Assembly (NCBI GenBank): GCA_949300145.1
Contig: CASGDA010000003.1
Location: 124,001-188,000, forward strand
Direction of reading: 5' to 3'
DNA: 64,000 bases
Origin: an uncultured Treponema sp.
GTDB taxonomy: Bacteria > Spirochaetota > Spirochaetia > Treponematales > Treponemataceae
Translations under genes and position numbers: made by a program
The notes under the pieces: model-generated
What the model was told of the DNA's origin: nothing
The model's input: only the letters and a program-made list of their open reading frames with translations
Databases searched by the model: none
In this document: positions 41,369 to 49,664 of the stretch, in pieces
Layout of the letters: each line of letters opens with the position of its first letter
How positions within the stretch are numbered: position 1 is the stretch's first letter

Positions 41369-42496
41369 TTACTTTGCGAGCATGAAAGTCAGTCCTGTGG
41401 CGAGCCTGAATCCATGCGGAAGTTTCTCTGATTTGTCATTGTCTTCAGGTATAATAACATATTCCATACTTTGATAAAAAGCTATATCGAGCGGCCCTAC
41501 TTTTCTTGTTTTTGAAGTCCATGATAATCCTATTATACCCGGAAAGAAAAAATCTTTTGAACCCTCTCCTCCTGAATAAAGTATCAGCCGGCTTCCCAAA
41601 AAAAGCGAGAACCCGGATGGGGATGTAAGCGAAATGTAAAGCGGCATAGAAATTATTTCCTGCCTGGAGTCCCAGGTGAATCCGGCTGTCACGCCGGGAA
41701 AATAGGAAACGCCTTTGACCCACTGCGCTGACGCTGTCACCGTTGTTCCCCTGACCGGAATGCTGCCTCCGGTGAAATCCCAGAGTACGGATCCCCTGAA
41801 ATCGAACCGGAATGTTTTCCCGGCATACTCCGGATTATTTCCGGACGTTTTCGCGGCTGTGCCTGCGCCGGAACTGCCGCTGTCATCCCTGATGTCTGCC
41901 AACGCGGTGTTTCCCCTTTCGTGTGGGGATTCGTCCTGTGGCCGTGCGAGCCTTTCAGGTTCCACGGCGGGAAGAATCCGGGCGGAAAACCTGTATGTTC
42001 TGTTCCAGTAGTTTTCAGACAGGTTGGATATAATGACCCCTGTTCGCGGGCCGTCGGAGGCTGCATGCACGAATTCCCCGTTCCCGAGATAAATCCCGAC
42101 ATGGGAGATTCGTCCTGTTGTATTGAAGAAAACCAAATCCCCGCGTTCCCTTTCACTTTCAGGTATTTTTTCGGCGTATTGTTCCAGGGACAGAACGGTT
42201 CTCGGGAGTTTTACTCCCAGGGCGTCTGTGCCGGCTTTGCACACAAGTCCGGAGCAGTCAATGCCGGCCTTTGAATTTCCTCCCCGGATATACGGTGTCC
42301 CCTGGTAATCCAGGGCGGCATTGACAAAGGCTTCCCGTTTACGCTTTGCTTCCGCCTGATTGAGACTGGAAAAATCACTTGATTGGGCGTTGAGCCGGGA
42401 AAATGTTCCCAGCAAAAGCAAAATGAAAAAAAAGTGGAAAAAAATTACTTCCGCGTGCAACTTTTTTTCCAGTTTCAGTGTCAAATCAAGTGTCAT
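41369..42496 (-). CDS. NlpC/P60 endopeptidase with C-terminal beta-barrel-like domain
   Basis: A 375-residue protein with signal peptide (hydrophobic VIFFHFFFILLLLGTFSRLNA, cut near residue 37). Residues 55-175 are an NlpC/P60 cysteine peptidase that cleaves peptidoglycan stem peptides: GIDCSGLVCKA with Cys81, RISHVGIYLGNGEFVHA with His132 and a further His144. After a low-complexity linker (about 180-225) residues 228-375 alternate hydrophobic strands (FRFDFRGSVLWDF, TVTASAQWVKGVSYF, GFSLFLGSRLILYS, FRLATGLTFMLAK), like an outer-membrane barrel. ATG 42496 is chosen from a promoter that places transcription start there; no Shine-Dalgarno is present. The frame is open to 42583 but not supported. 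Confidence 0.82.
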   Translation of the reverse strand: MTLDLTLKLEKKLHAEVIFFHFFFILLLLGTFSRLNAQSSDFSSLNQAEAKRKREAFVNAALDYQGTPYIRGGNSKAGIDCSGLVCKAGTDALGVKLPRTVLSLEQYAEKIPESERERGDLVFFNTTGRISHVGIYLGNGEFVHAASDGPRTGVIISNLSENYWNRTYRFSARILPAVEPERLARPQDESPHERGNTALADIRDDSGSSGAGTAAKTSGNNPEYAGKTFRFDFRGSVLWDFTGGSIPVRGTTVTASAQWVKGVSYFPGVTAGFTWDSRQEIISMPLYISLTSPSGFSLFLGSRLILYSGGEGSKDFFFPGIIGLSWTSKTRKVGPLDIAFYQSMEYVIIPEDNDKSEKLPHGFRLATGLTFMLAK

Positions 42497-42502
42497 ATTA
42501 TA

Positions 42503-42531
42503 ACTATAGCAGGAAAACCGCCAAAAGTCAG
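42503..42531 (-). promoter_or_regulatory. Promoter placed for a leaderless nlpC transcript
   Basis: On the minus strand CTGACT (42526-42531), 17 bases with an extended TGC, and TATAGT (42503-42508) are followed after 6 bases by ATG 42496, i.e. the expected transcription start is the A of the start codon. Confidence 0.6.
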
Positions 42532-42559
42532 GTGTTTTCCTATAATCGGGAGCAATAAG

Positions 42560-44299
42560 ATGGGAAAAACAGCTTGTAAACATTCGGACACTCCGTGGGA
42601 TTTCCTTTCCCAGTGGAAGGGTGAGTATTTTCAGGGGGAATGGCCTACAGTTCCGGAAATGTTCCGTATATCCGCCGCCCGTTTCCCTGAACGGAATTGT
42701 TTTACCGTTTTTGAATCTGAAAGAATAACTTTAACCTATTCGGAAGCCCTGGAAAAGATTGAGAATCTTGCCGCCTGGTTTTTTGAAAACGGAGTCAGGC
42801 ACGGGGATCATGTGGCTGTCTCCGGAAAAAATTCCCCGGAATGGGCTGTCGTCTACCTTGCAGCCATGTTTGCCGGCGCAACCATTGTTCCCATTGACTA
42901 CGGTCTGCATGACAAGGAAATAGAAAACCTTCTGTCGGTGGCTGCCCCGAAATTCTTTTTTGTTGATGAAGAGCGCTTCCCTGTTTTTTCCCGGATGCGT
43001 TCCGGCGTTTATTCTCTTTCCAGGAAAAATACCGGGGAGTATGTATATCATTTGAAGGCTGAAGATAAAACGGCTTCGCTGGCCGGAATAACCGCCCCGG
43101 TAGAGGAGGATACAGCCGCCATTTTGTTCACATCGGGTACAATGGGAAATCCGAAAGGGGTTATGCTTACCCATAAGAATCTGGTTTCTGATTGTTATAT
43201 AGCCCAGTCTAATATGAATATTTTCCACACCGATGTTTTTTATGCACTGCTGCCGATACACCATGCGTACACAATGCTGGCGGTATTCATTGAATCAATT
43301 TCGGTCGGTGCGGAAACTGTATTCGGAAAACAGATGGCTGTTTCAAAAATGATGCGGGAACTGAAGGAAGGTAAGATTACAATGCTCCTCGGTGTTCCCC
43401 TGTTATTCAACAAGCTTCTTGCCGGTATTTTGAAAGGCATAAGGGAAAAAGGTTTCGCCGTTTATGCCCTCATAAAATTTCTGATGATGGTCTCCTATCT
43501 TGTGAAAAAGATTTTCAAAGTGAATCCCGGAAAGAAAATATTCAAATCCGTTCTCAGCAAGGCCAGTCTTTCTTCCGTAAGGATTGCTATTTCCGGCGGC
43601 GGCCCGCTCGCTCCTTCTGTGTTCCGTGCCTTCAACGAACTCGGTATTGATTTTGTGCAGGGATACGGATTGACGGAAACCTCCCCGATTATAGCGCTCA
43701 ACCCGACTTTCGATTTCAGGATTGAAAGTGTCGGGAAGGATTTTTATCCGAACATGGAGATAAAGATTCTTAATCCGGATGAAAAAGGAATCGGAGAAAT
43801 TATCGTTAAAGGCCCGATGGTTATGAAGGGATATTACAATATGCCGGAAGAAACCGCCGCCGTGTTCATTGGTGACGGCTGGTTTAAAACCGGTGATATC
43901 GGGCGCATTGACAAAGACCGTTATGTATATCTTTGCGGTCGGGCTAAAAATATAATCGTCACGGAAGGCGGAAAAAATGTTTTCCCCGAGGAAATCGAAA
44001 ATGAATTCCAGCTTTTCTTTAACGAAATAGAGCAAATTACTGTCTGCGGTTATGTTGTTGACAAAGAAACCCGCAGCGAAGGTGTTGAGGCTAAGATTTA
44101 TCCTTCAGATGAATTATTCAAACGTTTGAATATAGTTCGTGGTATGGCGGGAAGCGATGAAGCCGTCCGTTCTGTAATCGAACCGATAGTTGAAAAGGTG
44201 AATCATTCCCTCCTTCCGTATCAGCGTATTTCAAAGATTACGATACTGGAAGAGCCTCTGGAGATGACGACAACCAAGAAGGTGAAGCGGCACCAGTAG
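42560..44299 (+). CDS. Long-chain acyl-CoA synthetase (AMP-binding family)
   Basis: It activates fatty acids to acyl-CoA through an acyl-adenylate. The 579 residues start at ATG 42560 (GGGAG 7 bases before; a longer frame to 42383 overlaps the divergent gene and is unsupported). Motifs are LFTSGTMGNPKGVMLTHKN (P-loop), QGYGLTETSPIIAL, GDGWFKTGDIGRID, and RAKNIIVTEGGKNVFPEEIE (A8 loop). The end KKVKRHQ carries the TxKxKR-type Lys. No signal peptide: it is cytosolic or peripheral to the membrane. DUF1284 follows after 7 bases. Confidence 0.93.
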   Translation: MGKTACKHSDTPWDFLSQWKGEYFQGEWPTVPEMFRISAARFPERNCFTVFESERITLTYSEALEKIENLAAWFFENGVRHGDHVAVSGKNSPEWAVVYLAAMFAGATIVPIDYGLHDKEIENLLSVAAPKFFFVDEERFPVFSRMRSGVYSLSRKNTGEYVYHLKAEDKTASLAGITAPVEEDTAAILFTSGTMGNPKGVMLTHKNLVSDCYIAQSNMNIFHTDVFYALLPIHHAYTMLAVFIESISVGAETVFGKQMAVSKMMRELKEGKITMLLGVPLLFNKLLAGILKGIREKGFAVYALIKFLMMVSYLVKKIFKVNPGKKIFKSVLSKASLSSVRIAISGGGPLAPSVFRAFNELGIDFVQGYGLTETSPIIALNPTFDFRIESVGKDFYPNMEIKILNPDEKGIGEIIVKGPMVMKGYYNMPEETAAVFIGDGWFKTGDIGRIDKDRYVYLCGRAKNIIVTEGGKNVFPEEIENEFQLFFNEIEQITVCGYVVDKETRSEGVEAKIYPSDELFKRLNIVRGMAGSDEAVRSVIEPIVEKVNHSLLPYQRISKITILEEPLEMTTTKKVKRHQ

Positions 44300-44306
44300 T
44301 TTTGTG

Positions 44307-44711
44307 ATGGAATATAAAAACACAGTTCGCCTCAGGGCTCATCATTGCCTGTGCCTTTGTTTTTTCCGCGGGCGCGGTTACTCCGGTGAATTCACGGAAA
44401 ATATGGCACGGGTCTTTTCGTGTCTGCAAAAGGGAAGCGCCTGCGTGGAAATTGTCCGCGGTGCGGATGATTTGTGCGCCTTCTGCCCGCATAATTCCGC
44501 GGGAACATGCGGGACTGAATCCAAGGTTGTCCGGTATGACGGGCGTGTTTTGGATTTGTGCGCGTTTTCCACGGAAAACGGTGAAAGCGGTGCGCTTTCC
44601 GGATGGAGTGAAATCAGAAAAGCCGTCGAGGAGCATATTCTTGCCGCAGGTCTTTTTGACAGTGTGTGCGGCGATTGTTCATGGCATGAATTCTGCTCAT
44701 CGTTGTTGTGA
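44307..44711 (+). CDS. DUF1284 family Cys-rich protein
   Basis: The 134-residue protein opens VRLRAHHCLCLCFFRGRGYSGEFTENM, the hallmark of DUF1284 (RPHHLLCLQFFRGKGYS). It has CAFCPHNSAGTC in the middle and CGDCSWHEFC at the end. The many cysteines suggest an Fe-S cluster or zinc. No function is established. The start could be GTG 44304 or ATG 44307; neither has a Shine-Dalgarno, and 7 bases separate it from the acyl-CoA synthetase stop, so translation is likely by re-initiation. Confidence 0.82.
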   Translation: MEYKNTVRLRAHHCLCLCFFRGRGYSGEFTENMARVFSCLQKGSACVEIVRGADDLCAFCPHNSAGTCGTESKVVRYDGRVLDLCAFSTENGESGALSGWSEIRKAVEEHILAAGLFDSVCGDCSWHEFCSSLL

Positions 44712-44809
44712 GGCGGAAAGGCTGTGTTTCTCCCCGGACGTGACACGGTGTCTGTGCACGGGCGCCTGCGTTGCGGACTGTATCCGCTTTGCCTGGTTTT
44801 CCCGGACTC

Positions 44810-44838
44810 TTGCCGTTGTCTGTGGTTATGTGTATAAT
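44810..44838 (+). promoter_or_regulatory. Promoter placed for a leaderless thyX transcript
   Basis: TTGCCG (44810-44815), 17 bases and a perfect TATAAT (44833-44838) end 6 bases before ATG 44845. The gap TCCTCC has no ribosome site, so transcription should start at the ATG. Confidence 0.65.
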
Positions 44839-44844
44839 TCCTCC

Positions 44845-45681
44845 ATGGCGCATTGTATTGTTCCGGAAGCGGAAGAAATCATCGATAAAATTATTCCTGT
44901 TTTGGACAAAGGTTTTGTCCGTCTTGTTGACTATATGGGGGGAGATGCCCGTATAGTTCAGTCCGCCCGTGTCTCTTATGGAGAGGGCACCAAAACTGTC
45001 AGGGAAGACGGGGCGTTGATAGATTATCTTTTACGGAACAGGCATACCTCGCCGTTTGAGCAGGTTGAATTGACCTTTCATGTGAAGCTTCCTGTTTTTG
45101 TGGCCCGTCAATGGATACGTCACCGGACCGCCAGTGTCAACGAGATTTCCGGCCGTTATTCCGTGCTGAAGGATGAGTGTTACGTTCCCCTTCAGGAAGA
45201 TATCGCCCCGCAAAGCTCCGACAACAAGCAGGGACGCCGGCAGGAACCTTTCCCTCCGGAAACCTCCGCCACGATAATTTCCGAAATGAAGGAAGCCCAG
45301 GTTCATGCTTTTAAATCCTATCATTCATTGCTTGAGAAGGATTTGGCAAGGGAGCTGGCAAGAATAAATCTTCCTCTTTCAACTTACACTGAATGGTATT
45401 GGAAAATTGACCTGCACAATCTGTTTCACTTTTTGAGGTTGAGATGCGACAAGCACGCCCAGAAAGAAATCCGGGAATATGCCGAAGTCATTCTTGACAT
45501 ATGCAGAAGAGTCGCCCCGCTTGCGACAGCTTCCTTTGAGAAACATCAGAAAAACGGCGTTTCTTTTTCAGGTGAAGAAATGCAGGCCCTGCGGAATATC
45601 CTGGACGGGAAAGAACCCGGTTTGACCGGCAGGGATTTGTCCCGTTTTGAAGAGAAAATAAAAACGGGACGCCAGCTTTAA
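44845..45681 (+). CDS. thyX: Flavin-dependent thymidylate synthase
   Basis: It makes dTMP from dUMP with methylene-THF, FAD and NAD(P)H. The 278 residues contain the complete ThyX signature RHRTASVNEISGRY at 92-105, the dUMP/FAD site, as well as ARVSYGEGTK and the C-terminal LRLRCDKHAQKEIREYA. Length is in the longer part of the family range (220-280). The open frame continues upstream to 44386, but ATG 44845 is fixed by the family N-terminus and by a promoter with TATAAT 6 bases before it. It stands 133 bases after DUF1284 and is convergent, at 9 bases, with the HlyIII gene. Confidence 0.95.
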   Translation: MAHCIVPEAEEIIDKIIPVLDKGFVRLVDYMGGDARIVQSARVSYGEGTKTVREDGALIDYLLRNRHTSPFEQVELTFHVKLPVFVARQWIRHRTASVNEISGRYSVLKDECYVPLQEDIAPQSSDNKQGRRQEPFPPETSATIISEMKEAQVHAFKSYHSLLEKDLARELARINLPLSTYTEWYWKIDLHNLFHFLRLRCDKHAQKEIREYAEVILDICRRVAPLATASFEKHQKNGVSFSGEEMQALRNILDGKEPGLTGRDLSRFEEKIKTGRQL

Positions 45682-45690
45682 TCCCTGTTT

Positions 45691-46344
45691 TCAGATGCTT
45701 GTATATACTGAGAAAAAGTGGAGTATGGTTCCCGCCATGACAAAGAGATGCCATACCGGATGTGTCCACGGAATTTTTTTCAGCATGTAAATCACGGCGC
45801 CCACTGTGTAGCATATTCCGCCGGATAACAGGAAGAGCCAGCTTTCCTGTGAGACAGCTTCTTTCAGGGGTTTCGCCGCAAAGACAATAATCCATCCCAT
45901 CAGTATGTATGTTATGACGGAAGCTATCCTGAGTTTCCGCCCGAAAACAGCGTAGAGACTTATGCCGGTAACCGCAAGCCCCCATATTATACCGAACAGA
46001 ACCCAGCCCGTGACGCCGCGCAGTGCCGTGAGGCAGTAGGCTGTGTATGTTCCTGCGATAAGCAGAAAAATAGCGGAATGGTCAAGCCTCTCAAAAACAG
46101 TATAGGCGCATGTTTTTAAAAGCGCATGGTAAAGACAGCTCATAAGATAAAGGAAAATCATTGATGCCCCGAAAATCGAAACCGCTGTCACGTAAAAACC
46201 TTTCTGTCCTTCCGGAGCGTCATTCACTGCTTTTACTATAAGAATTACTGTTCCGGCGATGGCGAGCAGAACCCCTATTCCGTGTGTTATTGAATTCGCT
46301 ATTTCTTCCCCGGGTTTGTAAGGCCGTTTCTCTGATGTTTTCAT
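45691..46344 (-). CDS. Hemolysin III / PAQR family membrane protein
   Basis: The 217-residue inner-membrane protein has seven membrane segments and the family's metal-site residues: NSITHGIGVLLAI at the start, SCLYHALL in segment 2, FERLDHSAIFLLIAGTYTAY in the middle and HPVWHLFVMAGTILHFFSV at the end. These His, Asp and Ser residues form the zinc site of the CREST superfamily. Function in bacteria is unsettled. AGGAG lies 9 bases before ATG 46344. It is the last of a run of genes from 48613 and is 86 bases after the amidohydrolase. Confidence 0.9.
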   Translation of the reverse strand: MKTSEKRPYKPGEEIANSITHGIGVLLAIAGTVILIVKAVNDAPEGQKGFYVTAVSIFGASMIFLYLMSCLYHALLKTCAYTVFERLDHSAIFLLIAGTYTAYCLTALRGVTGWVLFGIIWGLAVTGISLYAVFGRKLRIASVITYILMGWIIVFAAKPLKEAVSQESWLFLLSGGICYTVGAVIYMLKKIPWTHPVWHLFVMAGTILHFFSVYTSI

Positions 46345-46430
46345 TTCAAGTTTTCTCCTGCCTGGATTTTAATATTCTGGTTTACGTTTTATTTATTAGA
46401 CACCTTAGGAGTGAAAAAGTTGCGCAATTT

Positions 46431-47309
46431 TTATATTTTGATATTCAGTATGCGGGCCGCATTCATTCCGGCAATAAGTCTGACCTCGTTTTCAGAAAGT
46501 GAATATTCTGTTTTTCCGTTTGTGTCCGCAAGTGAAATCAAAGTCTGCTTTTCTGTTCCTGCGTTATCCCATGGGGAATCTGACGCGAAGAGAAGTTTTT
46601 CAGCGCCGTGTTTTTTTGCTATCCGCAGAAATTTTTCCTTCCCGTAGAATTTGAAGCCGGTGGAAGTATCCATGTAAATGTCTTTGCCGGCCAGATGTTC
46701 TTCGACTTCATCCCACTGCATGTTGCCGCCAAGGTGGGCTGCAACAATGACGCCGCCTTTCATGGCTGAGGCTATTTCCGCAAATTGTTCCGGGGAACTT
46801 TTGCAAGGCTGGTTTTTTCCGGGATCGACTCCTGCATGAAACACAAGGATTAAGCCTTTGGACAGTGCGTATTCATACATCGGAAAAAGGGATTTGTCGG
46901 CGGGGCGGAAATCCTGGTATTCAGGGTGAAGCTTTATTCCTTTCAGGCCGAGGGATACAATGAAGTCTATGTTTTCTTTCCATTTGCTGTCCGCCGGATG
47001 AAGTCCTCCGAAAAATTCTATTTCCGGTATAATATTGTTCCGGGCCGCCGCGAATTCATTTACGGTTTTAAAGTGTTCGGGGTTTGTTATTACCGGAAGT
47101 GCCACGGAACGGTTGATACCCCACCGTCTCATGTTTTCCAGAAGTCCCCTGATTGTTCCGTCGGAAACGGGTGTGTATAAGGCGCTGAGTTTCTCCGACA
47201 GGATTGAAACAGCCCTTCCCGCCAGATTGTCTGGAAAAACATGGGTATGGAAATCAACCGTAAAAACTGAATCCGGGTTGAGTCCTGTTTTTTCCGCGGC
47301 ACTGTTCAT
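46431..47309 (-). CDS. Metal-dependent amidohydrolase (amidohydrolase_2 family)
   Basis: This 292-residue TIM-barrel hydrolase has the metal motif FHTHVFPD, a Lys/His pair in GIKLHPEYQDF, FHAG, VAAHLGGN and the catalytic Asp in FASDSPWDNA. This is the ACMSD/amidohydrolase_2 pattern; whether it decarboxylates or hydrolyses is open. It lies 21 bases after yjbQ, in the operon PHP phosphatase - YjbQ - amidohydrolase. ATG 47309 has no clear ribosome site. Confidence 0.88.
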   Translation of the reverse strand: MNSAAEKTGLNPDSVFTVDFHTHVFPDNLAGRAVSILSEKLSALYTPVSDGTIRGLLENMRRWGINRSVALPVITNPEHFKTVNEFAAARNNIIPEIEFFGGLHPADSKWKENIDFIVSLGLKGIKLHPEYQDFRPADKSLFPMYEYALSKGLILVFHAGVDPGKNQPCKSSPEQFAEIASAMKGGVIVAAHLGGNMQWDEVEEHLAGKDIYMDTSTGFKFYGKEKFLRIAKKHGAEKLLFASDSPWDNAGTEKQTLISLADTNGKTEYSLSENEVRLIAGMNAARILNIKI

Positions 47310-47330
47310 CGTGGATTATTTTGTGACGGT

Positions 47331-47777
47331 TTAATATAAATGTATTTGAACAATACATTTCCGGTTGCGGGGACCGTCGAATTCGCAGAAATATATTCCC
47401 TGCCATGTTCCGAGGACGAGCCTGCCTTGATTGATGGGGACTGTTTCCGAAGCTCCCACGCATGATGATTTCAGGTGGGCGGAGGAATTACCCTCACTGT
47501 GCCGGAATTCGTTCCTGTCCGGGAAGGCTTTGTCCAGCCCTATTTCCAGATCATGAAGGACATCGCTGTCCGCGTTTTCATTTATTGTTACCGCCGCCGT
47601 TGTGTGCGGGCAGAATACCGTGCATATTCCGTCGGGTGCCGGATTTGCGGTGTCACCGGATTCGCCGGCATATTCGGCATATTCTTTTACCGCCTGTTTC
47701 ACCGTTGATTTTATCTTCTGGGTTATATCTATGAATTCAGTTTTATATGATGTTGTTACAGGGAATTCAATAGTCAT
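47331..47777 (-). CDS. yjbQ: YjbQ / UPF0047 family protein
   Basis: The 148-residue protein has the family text ICTVFCPHTTAAVTINENAD and SSAHLKSSCVGASETVPINQGRLVLGTWQGIYFCEFDGPRNRKCIVQ, with the clustered His/Asn residues of the conserved pocket. YjbQ in E. coli shows weak thiamine-phosphate synthase activity; the true role is unsure. GGAGG lies 9 bases upstream, and the ATG overlaps the stop of the PHP gene by 4 bases. Confidence 0.95.
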   Translation of the reverse strand: MTIEFPVTTSYKTEFIDITQKIKSTVKQAVKEYAEYAGESGDTANPAPDGICTVFCPHTTAAVTINENADSDVLHDLEIGLDKAFPDRNEFRHSEGNSSAHLKSSCVGASETVPINQGRLVLGTWQGIYFCEFDGPRNRKCIVQIHLY

Positions 47778-48613
47778 TTGAATATTTCCTCCGTTATGTT
47801 TTCAGGTTTTATTCCGATTTCAATTGCAAAATCACGGGCGTGTACGGCATTTTTGATTACAAATTCAGGTTTATGGGCGTCGGAACTGCATATGACCTTG
47901 GCACCGTAGTCCGCGGCCATTTCCCAGAATTCCCTGTAAGGATATTGAAAACGGACGCCTTTTGAAGTCTCATTTACAGATTTAATCATTCCGAATCCGT
48001 TTACTTCCAGCGGAAGATTCAGGTCCACGGCCGCTTCTATGAGTGCCTTTGAACATGCCTGTGCGTTCTCGTCCCATTCTTTCCAGCCGCTCATGAACAT
48101 ATCAGGATGTGCTATGAATTTGAAAATTCCGCTTGCCATGCCTTCTATAGTCTGGTCTATGTACAAATTCAGAAGCGACGTGTCGTCAGTGACTTCCGCT
48201 ATGTAAAGGTGGGAACCGTCGTATTTTGTAACCCAGTGGGAACCGAGGATGAGATAATCCGCCGCAAATCCTCCGAGGAGATCATCCTTGTACCAGCTGT
48301 ATACAGATTTGTCCCATTCACATTCAAATCCTGAATACACAGGAAATGAAAAGCCCGCCGCCTCGGCATCAGCCTTCGCTTTTTTTATTTCATCAAAATA
48401 CAGTATGACCTGGGTTTCCTGCATCCGGGTGGATGGCCAGAATCTGTCCCTCAATTCAGCGGGATAGGGGCAGTGGTCTGAGAATCCAAGCGCTGAACAG
48501 CCTGCTTTCCAGGCTTCGGCGATGTAGTCTCTGGGCATTCCGGCCGCATGGTTGCATAGTTCTGTGTGGGTGTGGTAATTCGCGTGAAGCATTTTGTTTT
48601 CAGATTCCTGCAT
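47774..48613 (-). CDS. PHP-family phosphoesterase (histidinol-phosphatase-like)
   Basis: The 279-residue protein has all metal-binding PHP motifs: NYHTHTELCNHAAG, FSDHCPYP, GFECEW, GSHW, FIAHPDMF and SSDAHKP. This is the HisJ / HisK arrangement that removes phosphate from histidinol phosphate, but no his gene is near and the substrate may differ. AAGGA lies 10 bases before ATG 48613. It is the first gene of the PHP - yjbQ - amidohydrolase run and stands 17 bases after yitT. Confidence 0.87.
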   Translation of the reverse strand: MQESENKMLHANYHTHTELCNHAAGMPRDYIAEAWKAGCSALGFSDHCPYPAELRDRFWPSTRMQETQVILYFDEIKKAKADAEAAGFSFPVYSGFECEWDKSVYSWYKDDLLGGFAADYLILGSHWVTKYDGSHLYIAEVTDDTSLLNLYIDQTIEGMASGIFKFIAHPDMFMSGWKEWDENAQACSKALIEAAVDLNLPLEVNGFGMIKSVNETSKGVRFQYPYREFWEMAADYGAKVICSSDAHKPEFVIKNAVHARDFAIEIGIKPENITEEIFK

Positions 48614-48630
48614 AACTATGTATTCCTTTT

Positions 48631-49533
48631 TCAGTCATTCGGTTTGCGGTAAAAGCGTCCCGTAATCTGTTTGGAACGCAACACGTTTATAAAGGCATTC
48701 GGTTCCGCCGTGCGGATTTTTGGCACAAGCCGGCTTATTTCATCCGCGCTGACAACCGAATAAACCATGTCCCTTTCTGCTTTTGTGTATCCTCCCGTGC
48801 CCTGGAAAATAGTGGCGTCATGATGGGTGTTTTCGCTTATTATAGCATATACAGTGTCAGGTTTGTTTGTAATTATCAGCAGGGTTACTTTCTGGTACCG
48901 TCTGTACAGATATTTCAGAAGTTGGGTGGATGTAAACTGGAACAGAATCGAATAGAGGGCTTTGTCCCATCCGAACAATATTCCGGCTGCGGACAGGATT
49001 GCAATATTGAAAAACAGTATGTAATTCCATGCGTCCAGTCCGTATTTTTCGGAAATCCATATTGAAATGAAGTCTGTTCCCCCTGAGGTGGCGTCCGCCC
49101 GGAGACAGAAATATATGGCGATTGCGTTTAAGCCTCCTCCGAAAACAGCCAGAAGGAGGATATCGTTTGTCAGTGTCATCCGCGGAATTATGTCGGTGAA
49201 CAATCCTGAAAGGACTATGGACAGGAGGGAAAAAAGGGTGAAATTCTTTCCGATAAAAAAGAAGCTGATAATCACAGGAACTGCGTTCAGGGCGAGGTTT
49301 ACCGGCGTAAAGGGGATTTCCACAGAGAAAAAGGTGCGTCCGATGGACTGTATGAGAACCGTAAGGCCGTTGAATCCTCCGGGGAAAAGGCCTCCTGTGT
49401 GTACAAATGTGTTGAGATTCACCGCCATGAGCACTGAACCTATGAATATCAGGATAAACCGCCGGAATTTATTTTGAATTCCGGGCAGTTTCTTCCTGGT
49501 GATTTCTTTAATTTCCTTCCTTATTTCTTTCAT
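48631..49533 (-). CDS. YitT-family membrane protein (DUF161 plus DUF2179)
   Basis: The 300-residue protein has a cytosolic N-terminal head, five or six membrane segments at about 28-190 (GSVLMAVNLNTFVHTGGLFPGGFNGLTVLI is the family signature, with SGGTDFISIWIS later), and a C-terminal soluble DUF2179 domain at about 215-295 (VTLLIITNKPDTVYAIISENTHHDATIFQGTGGYTKAERDMVYSVVSADEI) that resembles regulatory GlnB-like folds. Function is unknown in general. The start has no Shine-Dalgarno but an extended TGCTATAAT ends 11 bases upstream, giving a 4-5 base leader. It diverges from feoA. Confidence 0.9.
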   Translation of the reverse strand: MKEIRKEIKEITRKKLPGIQNKFRRFILIFIGSVLMAVNLNTFVHTGGLFPGGFNGLTVLIQSIGRTFFSVEIPFTPVNLALNAVPVIISFFFIGKNFTLFSLLSIVLSGLFTDIIPRMTLTNDILLLAVFGGGLNAIAIYFCLRADATSGGTDFISIWISEKYGLDAWNYILFFNIAILSAAGILFGWDKALYSILFQFTSTQLLKYLYRRYQKVTLLIITNKPDTVYAIISENTHHDATIFQGTGGYTKAERDMVYSVVSADEISRLVPKIRTAEPNAFINVLRSKQITGRFYRKPND

Positions 49534-49544
49534 AATATTGGAAA

Positions 49545-49553
49545 ATTATAGCA
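49545..49553 (-). promoter_or_regulatory. Extended -10 promoter of yitT
   Basis: On the minus strand TGC-TATAAT (TATAAT at 49545-49550) lies 11 bases before ATG 49533. No -35 is seen and no Shine-Dalgarno lies in the gap. Confidence 0.5.
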
Positions 49554-49590
49554 AATAATATTATTTAAAGGAAGGACTTTCAAGTTTTTC

Positions 49591-49610
49591 GTGAATTAGT
49601 GATATTCACT
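49591..49610. promoter_or_regulatory. Inverted repeat between yitT and feoA
   Basis: GTGAAT (49591-49596) and ATTCAC (49604-49609) are inverted arms around 7 bases, and the nested AGTGATATTCACT (49598-49610) is also palindromic. It lies upstream of both divergent promoters, as a metal-regulator site might. Confidence 0.4.
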
Positions 49611-49631
49611 GCAAATAATGTAGAGTTGCTC

Positions 49632-49660
49632 TTGACAAACAAATGGGGAAAGGGTATCTT
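49632..49660 (+). promoter_or_regulatory. Promoter of the feo operon
   Basis: A perfect TTGACA (49632-49637), 17 bases and TATCTT (49655-49660) put the start near 49667, 69 bases before the first feoA. Confidence 0.75.
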
Positions 49661-49664
49661 TTTG

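Noticed and set aside
42383-42559. Upstream extension of the acyl-CoA synthetase frame
   Set aside because: It overlaps the divergent nlpC coding start and its promoter; family similarity begins at MGKTACKHSDTPWDF after 42560.
44386-44844. Open frame continuing upstream of thyX by 153 codons
   Set aside because: It overlaps DUF1284 in another frame and lacks a ribosome site; ThyX homology starts at 44845 with a promoter just before.
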